Shown piece after piece: positions 57,926 through 64,000 of a stretch of DNA of 64,000 nucleotides (position 1 is its first letter; each line of letters begins with the position of its first letter). The DNA lies in assembly GCF_025698545.1 (NCBI RefSeq), contig NC_068570.1:36537924-36601923 (forward strand), in the 5' to 3' direction. Source of the DNA: Gossypium raimondii (lineage: Eukaryota; Streptophyta; Magnoliopsida; Malvales; Malvaceae). A model generated the notes under the pieces. That model was given only the letters and a program-made list of their open reading frames with translations, was not told the origin of the DNA and made no database searches. Position numbers and translations under genes: made by a program.

Positions 57926-58457
57926 TAGCCAACAAATTTGAAACTTTAATAATAATAACTCTCTGATTACCTACAATGAAAAGGCAGAAATAAAGGTTCA
58001 AAAACCTTTAGGCTATAACCTTATCCAACCTATGTGCCTTAGTGTTGGTGACCTTTAGGATAGGAATGATATCCCATCTTCTACCCGGTCCAACATCTGA
58101 CCTTTTTTACTTTCGTATATATCGTTTTATTTATATAATTTATATGAAAATATATATGTAAACATAATATAAAATTTATTAAGTTATGTTTAAAAATTAA
58201 AAATCTTATATATCATTATTATGTATTGGAAATTTTGATCAATTAATTATTTGAATCCATAATATGTTTTGATATTTTGAATTGAAAGCATTTTTACTGA
58301 TATAATTATTTTAATTTAATATATAATATATTTGCTTATAGATGTCAAGCTCTTTTAGAATGATACCTATTAGAATTAATTTTCTTTGAAAAGATGCATA
58401 TTTTAGTTTTAATTTAATTCAATTTACTCACGAGTCATGTAGAAAATGCTTACATAC
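57926..58457. other. CRK-D 3' flank, no kinase exons
   Basis: The first 80 bp after the splice donor resemble CRK-C intron 1 (TTTACTCACGAGTCAT compared with TTTACTTACGAGTCAT at about 48240). Further left, 58333-58370 matches the upstream flank of CRK-C instead. No exon 2-7 sequence is present. Confidence 0.6.
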
Positions 58458-59262
58458 CTTTTATATCTGGGGGAGGAGGTGGAGGAGATAAGGATGGCGG
58501 AGATAAGGATGGGGCTGCAGCAGTAGAAGCATTGCGTTTATAGAAAGGATACAAATCCCATCTGAACCAACAGTTAGGCTTCTGAACATAACCTCCCTGC
58601 TTTCCACGGCAACAGCTTTCATAGTTACTCACGGATTGCCTTAGGCAGGAATCAGAGTCCTTGTGTGATAAATCTGGAGTGCACTGCATAAGTGCATGTA
58701 TCGTTTGGAATGCTGTAAAATTTGCTTCCCCGGTTGCATACTTAGTAGAAGACCCGCTGGAAGCCTTGCTCACCACTCTGTCCATCAAACTCTCCCAAAT
58801 AGTATCAAATTGAGTTAAGTTGGACGTGATGTCCGCCGTATTATAGCCTGCATCAGTGGGTTGTAGCTCCAGGATTCCGAAAAAGGGGCGGTTTGCATAG
58901 CGTGCAAGACAAGGAGGATCACCTCCCCATGAAAGGGCTTCTTTTCGGTTGGGACAGCTAGCTATGAGGTCCTGGATTGAGGCATTGAGACATGTATAAC
59001 AACCGTTCGGAGTAGAGTCTCCTCTACACATACCAAGAGCGTAAATTTTGTTGGAGTCTTGGCTGATACTGGCAGTAAAGAAACCACCATTTGCAGAGAC
59101 ATTAGGTAGGAGAGAAGCGAGAATAAGGTCTCTGTTTTTGCCATATGTACTATTAAGGGTGAAATTACCAGTGTCATAGCATCGTAGGTTAGCGTCAACG
59201 AGAGCAATGCCGATAAGCAGATGGGAGAGAATTGAAGAAAGAGCTTTAAGTTTAATCCACAT
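58458..59262 (-). pseudogene. CRK-D, DUF26 ectodomain exon without kinase
   Basis: 268 uninterrupted codons from MWIKLKALSSILSHLLIGIA (signal peptide, likely cleaved near DANLRCY) through two DUF26 modules to a Pro-rich stalk, ending at a good donor (AAAAG/GTATGT). Module 1 keeps CRGDSTPNGCYTC. Module 2 reads CTPDLSHKDSDSC, with the middle Cys of C-X8-C-X2-C replaced by Ser, so a conserved disulphide or fold element is altered. Reading past the donor adds Gly-Met and a stop, so an unspliced message would encode a secreted two-module DUF26 protein of about 270 residues, like CRRSP proteins. It is either a truncated CRK or an accidental CRRSP. Of the four loci it has the cleanest exon 1. Confidence 0.75.
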
Positions 59263-59799
59263 TTTGAGATTCTATAATTTCAAGGAACCAAAATCGAGAA
59301 AAAAGAAGTGGGAACTTAGTATTCCAGATATGTTTCGACAGAGATGGGAGTATTTGTGTTTTGGTTGCCTTGCCTGGAGTGGGAGAAAGATTCAAGAGCG
59401 CCCATTAAAGCAAAAAGATTCAGTCCATGCTAGGAAGCTTGGTTTTCGGGTTATCTTTTTGACTAATCCAAGTCAATGTCTACCTATCAAACAAAATTTC
59501 GGAAAAGAATTTCGCTTAATTCATTGAAAATAATGCAAACATAATGAAAAATCATATATGTTGAATTGGATGGTTTTGTTTTGAACATTCAAACTCGTTT
59601 TCTGTGGTACGTATTTTGCCACAGTTCCCACTTCCTTTCCAAGTTTCATTTGCTTCTTTGAATTTACTACCTGCCTGTCAGAGTAATTACTCTGGTTGGG
59701 CTAATTAGTGCTGGGCTTTTTTACTTAAATAATTCAAAAAATATAAATATTTACAAAAATAATTAAGGTTGAAAAACTATAATGAAAATTACATGAAAT
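59263..59799. other. CRK-D upstream region
   Basis: Shares short segments with other CRK upstream regions (TTTTCGGGTTATCTTTTTGAC, about 59430; compare 37350). No gene or clear promoter element identified. Confidence 0.5.
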
Positions 59800-60400
59800 C
59801 TATAGTGTCGAGCGATACTAGCATTTCGGTGGCTGGCACCAAAGTCAATCACCGTGTAATGATTGCTTGCTGATTGGGTTGGGGTTTAAAAAAATATTTT
59901 TTTTGGTGCCGACATTGCAATGGCCGATACCCGTTTGTATTTCTGGGTCTACTTTTTGAAAAATACGGGTATTTCTCGGTTTGAAAAAAAATATTTTTGA
60001 TTAGGTGTCAGCGTTTACATGGTCGGTACCAAAAAAAAATTCAAATATTATTTCGGTATTTTTTAGTGTTGGCACCCGTGGTAGGTAAAAAAAAAAAATT
60101 GGTCCCGTGTTTCTCAAGACCGAGACCCGGGTAAGAAAATAATTTATTTTTGGTATTGGCCTTCCCTTTGCCGGCATCGGTTATTTTTTGCTGGGAAAAT
60201 ATTTTTAAAAAAATAAATATTTGTGTCAACCTTCTAGTTGTCGATAATGGTATTTTGTCAATAATATATATATATATATATATTTGGTGTTGGCTTTCCA
60301 TCTGTCGGCATCCATGTTTGAAAAAAATGAAATTTTTTTGGGGTGCCGACTATCTTCGTTGCCGGCACAGATAGGCTGTATATTGATTTTTTTTTATGTT
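59800..60400. repeat. Degenerate tandem array around (T)TGCCGGCAC(C)
   Basis: At least six diverged units of about 60-120 bp contain variants of GTGCCGACATTGCAATGGCCGATACC: pairs of GTGYCGRC and GCCGRYRCC half-sites separated by about 10 bases, with poly-T/A spacers (for example 59917-59930, 60170-60180, 60286-60310, 60342-60370). No gene. Confidence 0.6.
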
Positions 60401-60641
60401 TTGGTTGAGGTTTTTTTTTTTACATTAATAGTTTAAGAGAAAGAAAAAAAAACAAAGAAATATCAGTGTTTTGTTGTGAAGGAAACAAATTTTGTTGATG
60501 ATGAATAGCCAGATGTTAGTGTCAATTCAATAGAGAAATGGTAAATACAACTGAAGAAGGTTGTGTATTTCAGAGTCGCAAAAAAATGAGAATGAGATTC
60601 AATAAGCATGTAATGCTGGTGGAACTAAAATAGAAGATCAA

Positions 60642-61755
60642 TGTTGTAACACCCCTAACCCATCTTCGTCGCTGAGTTAGGTTATAGAGTATTACAACAC
60701 ACATCAGAACAATTACTAACATTTAACTATTCAAATATCAAATTAAATAACAAAAATCAAATTCAAATGTTATTCATAACATAAATACGATTATTGACCT
60801 TAAATCGGACATACAGAGCTTTTAAAAAATAATACTAATTTGAAACAAAACTGAAAGTTTTAGGAAAATTTAAAAATTTTAAAAACAAGGGTCACACGAC
60901 TATGTCGCAGGATGTGTCCCAAACTGTGTGACACATTGACTTGAAACACACGATCGTGTAAAACGACCATGTGCAACACATTGCCGTGTGACAGCCCATG
61001 TCCCAGGCCGTGTGCCCCTAATTTTTCCTTCAAATGTAAGTTTACCGAAATGTGCTTACTTGAACATCAAACAAATTATTTACCAACAATTAAACATATT
61101 CAAAACACACTTGAACAAGCCCAAAACATGCCAAAATCATCTAACTTAAGTGCCTACCCAACGTGTCTTCATTGACACCACAATTCAATTAACAAACTTA
61201 TCCACAAATCATATCAAATAAGTTACATTCTAACCCATGAGTTCATACATAAAAACACATACCAACTTACCATGTTATTTTACCTATTCATATTCAATCC
61301 TACCACAATGTAAACATTTCCAAATTATTTATATCAACTAACCAAACCCAAGGTTATATGCACACTTCATTCCAACACAAAAGGCATAGACATAAGTGGT
61401 CTAAAACCAAGCTTAAACATCTTTCCATCACCCAAATATGAACACATAGAAATATGTACTCAACTTAAATACAAAACACACCTATTACATGACAAGTTCC
61501 ACGCTATAATTGAATTTTTATACCATGAACAAACATATTATTAACCAAAAGCATACATTCATCGCACAAATATAGAACATACCATTTGTAGTAAGTACTT
61601 AAAACATGTACAAGATACTCTTATTACATGTCACATATCCCAAAAATAAATGTTTTCAAAATCTACCAAAAAAAGTTTGGATAGTGTGACATTCATGTTG
61701 ATCCAATTGCCCGATTCCATAAAATGTTATCTACAAGGAAACAGGAAAATATAGT
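60642..61755 (+). repeat. LTR fragment, probably Tekay/Del-type gypsy
   Basis: Starts TGTTGTAACACCCCTAACCC with CGTCGCTGAGTTAGGTTATAGAGTATTAC, a pattern I associate with chromovirus LTRs of cotton. Contains CACACGAC, CCGTGTGACAGCC and CCGTGTGCCCC motifs (60890-61020). It is cut at 61755 by a Tat-type LTR. Confidence 0.55.
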
Positions 61756-62127
61756 TGTATGAGCCCAATTTAGCCCGGGGCTCATAAGCAAACCAACCAA
61801 AACCCAAGCTACCATAAACCCAAAATCAAAGCAAACAAACTTAAACCCCAAAGCCAACTAAATTAAACCCATTACATACAACAGACCCAAGACCAAATGG
61901 CCCAAAAAAATAAAAAAACCTAATGGCCCAGTGGCTCAATACCCTAAACAGAAACAAAAAAACCTAGCTTGCTGCCGCCGCGCATTAGCCACGCTGCCTC
62001 CTTGCACACGTCAGCACCTCTGTACACAGTTGGCCTACGACCCTCGTACCTGCAAAACAAACGCGCAACAACATAGAGGCTGACAAAAAAAATAGCAGTA
62101 GAAAGAAGAAAAGAATGTTGTATTTTC

Positions 62128-62140
62128 AGCTATAAAAGCC
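62128..62140 (+). promoter_or_regulatory. LTR TATA box AGCTATAAAAGCC
   Basis: Same palindromic arrangement and location as in the other Tat-type LTRs. Confidence 0.5.
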
Positions 62141-63546
62141 ACGAAACTGCTATGTATATTTTTTACAGACACAAAAAAACTGTACAGAGATCGAAATAGC
62201 AATAAAAAATAGAAAACTTTTCAGAGGTAGTTGTTGTTTCATTTTTTTTATTTTTCATTTCGATTATTTTATTTCATTTTTTTTAAAAAGAAGGGAAGGA
62301 AACTTACCTAGGTCGCCTAATCCACTCACCACCAAAGGCCACGCTGAAAAAAGAGGAGAAACAAAATGTTTCTTTGTTGCTCCGCCAGGTTTGGCAAGGT
62401 TTTCAAATCCTTGCTCCACGGGTGACGGACTTCAAACAAGTTTTTTTTTGTGCTCTTCAGCCACCATGGACGGTGGCGTCGTCACCGACGACCGATAGCT
62501 GCCATGGTGGCCAATGGCCGGAGTCATGGTCGGATTTGGAGGGAAGGGAGAGAGTATTTTGAGTTTTTTTTAAAAGAAGAGGGGAAATGAAATTTTTGAA
62601 AAAAAATTGGCCTTTATAAAGGATTGAAATGGCGTTGGTTTGGGCTTTAATCCCAGTGGCCAAAATAATGTCGTTTCACCCTAGGATCTGCGCGTTGCCC
62701 AACTCGCAAGGGGGATCCGTATGTTTTTTCTGTTATGGGCTATTTACGCCCCTGGCCTTTCCGTATTTTCAATTTGTTTTGATTTAGTCCTTTTGTGTAC
62801 TTTTTTATTTTAAATCGAACCATAGAATTTGTTTAGCTTTTCAAATAAGTCCCTGGCTCGTTGATCCCCTGGGGAAGGGACGCATGTTCAGGGATTGGAT
62901 TTATTGCCCATTCGGCCCTCGTATCTTTGTGCGCATTTCATTTAGGCCTGATCCTTTTTTCTTTCCTTTTAAATTCTTCCCTTTAATTTTATTTTAATTT
63001 TGATTCTATCCTGGGTCCATTTAACTTTAATTTTTTTTACAAACTGTTTTGTTTGTTATTTTGTTATTTTTTATTTGTTTAGTCCTTTTTTAATCAAATG
63101 CCTTATTTATTTACTTTATTTACTTAATATTTCCCTTATTTCGTTTTCACATTTTTTATTTTGTATTTTTTATTTTACTTTTACTACTCTAAATATATAT
63201 TTCAATTATTATAATTATTGTGGTCGTTACTTATATTATTATTGTTATTATATTATCATTTGCATTATTATGAGTATTATCGTTTTGCGCTTTAACTTTA
63301 TGATTTATTAATATTAACGCTACGTATGTTATATTTTATTATGCACATTATGTCATTGTTACTTCAAATGCATGTTACACTATCATTATTAGCCACATAT
63401 GACCCTTTCAAAGTTTTAAATGATTTGTTTTAAAGCATAATCAAATAAACTACACATATATTATTTTTAGATATTTCATCAACTTTCACCCAAATTCATA
63501 AAAAGGGAAATGTTTTAAAATCGAGTATTTTTGCAGTTTGGAGAAT

Positions 63547-63721
63547 CGAGAAATCGTACCCTAACTTACGGGGTTTCGATTTTCTCGTTAAACCTAAATA
63601 GCCAAATATTCTTTTAATTCTTAAAATACGTGAATTTTCAATAAAAATTAAAGGTAAGCTTATTCTCGAGGGTTCAAATGTTGCATCCTAACTTACGGGA
63701 TGTGGCATTTTGTTATCGTGG
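63547..63721 (+). other. Two strong LTR stem-loops with TAACTTACG loops
   Basis: 63547-63587: CGAGAAATCGTACCC pairs with GGGTTTCGATTTTCTCG around TAACTTACG. 63676-63721: AAATGTTGCATCC pairs with GGATGTGGCATTT around the same loop, 13 pairs counting G-U. Confidence 0.55.
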
Positions 63722-64000
63722 GACAAGAGGGCCTTTGATGCTCATTTCAATTTAGTTCAAGCATTTTTTTAAATTAGCATTAATAAAAAAGGATCGTATT
63801 TTGAAATCTTTTCAAAATTTCAACTTTCGACACTAAGACATTAAGTAATCAACTAGGTACCAATTTTGGGCTTATTAAGTGTGCTAATCCTTCCTCGTGC
63901 GTAACCGACTTCCGAACCTGTTTTCTGGATTTTGTAGACCAAAAATTATCGTTTTAGTAAATTTAAACTTTTATTAAAATGATTAAATTATGAGATGATC

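Larger units (their letters stand above)
61756..64000 (+). repeat. Tat-lineage LTR, running off the window
   Basis: Starts TGTATGAGCCCAATTTAGCC after ATAGT and matches the 33129-35857 LTR in order of features. At 64000 it has reached sequence equivalent to about 35750, so roughly 100 bp are missing. It may be a solo LTR or the 5' LTR of an element beyond the window. Confidence 0.85.

Noticed and set aside
1..64000. CRISPR arrays, bacterial operons, rRNA or tRNA genes
   Set aside because: No spaced identical repeats of that type and no cloverleaf or rRNA sequence noticed; the window is plant nuclear DNA. A tRNAscan run was not possible.

Overview
This window is plant nuclear DNA. It is AT-rich, intron-containing and dominated by nested transposable elements, with a decayed tandem cluster of cysteine-rich receptor-like kinase (CRK, DUF26/Gnk2 type) genes on the minus strand. 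The repeat families, especially Tat-type LTRs beginning TGTACAGCCC and ending GGTGTTAACA, look like those I know from cotton. The best guess is Gossypium or a close Malvaceae relative; that is an inference from memory, not a search.

Layout. 1-2700: 3' part of a hAT transposon whose transposase gene carries about 1 kb of plastid DNA (rps12 exon 1, clpP 3' end). 4090-19625: CRK-A, split by a 12.8-kb Ty3/gypsy Tat-lineage element (4723-17491, TSD CTAAT) in an intron. 19626-28800: CRK-A/CRK-B spacer with a solo Tat-like LTR (holding a hAT MITE), a 3.1-kb PIF/Harbinger element and a solo Athila-like LTR. 28919-32688: CRK-B, reduced to two ends joined by a truncated Ty1/copia element. 32689-45842: the paralogous CRK-B/CRK-C spacer with a solo Tat LTR (33129-35857) and an 8.1-kb PIF/Harbinger element (37421-45490). 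45843-49068: CRK-C, all seven exons present but frameshifted. 51025-57920: an Athila-like element lacking reverse transcriptase. 58458-59262: CRK-D, an ectodomain with no kinase exons. 59800-64000: a degenerate repeat array, an LTR fragment and a Tat LTR that runs off the window.

I see no gene that is clearly intact. All four CRK loci carry lesions, and every element with coding capacity is defective. The most notable object is the 37421-45490 Harbinger element. Besides its own Myb/SANT-like and DDE transposase genes on the plus strand, it carries minus-strand genomic fragments of three unrelated host genes: MAF1 (RNA polymerase III repressor), SAR1 (COPII GTPase) and a bHLH transcription factor. 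Exon boundaries and splice sites are kept, so this is a Pack-type gene-capture element.

Two CRK spacers are paralogous, and each supplies the empty site for insertions in the other. This orders the events: CRK tandem duplication first, then five independent insertions. The Tat-type LTRs also share a tandem set of covarying stem-loops with a near-constant loop, a palindromic TATA box and other motifs described below.
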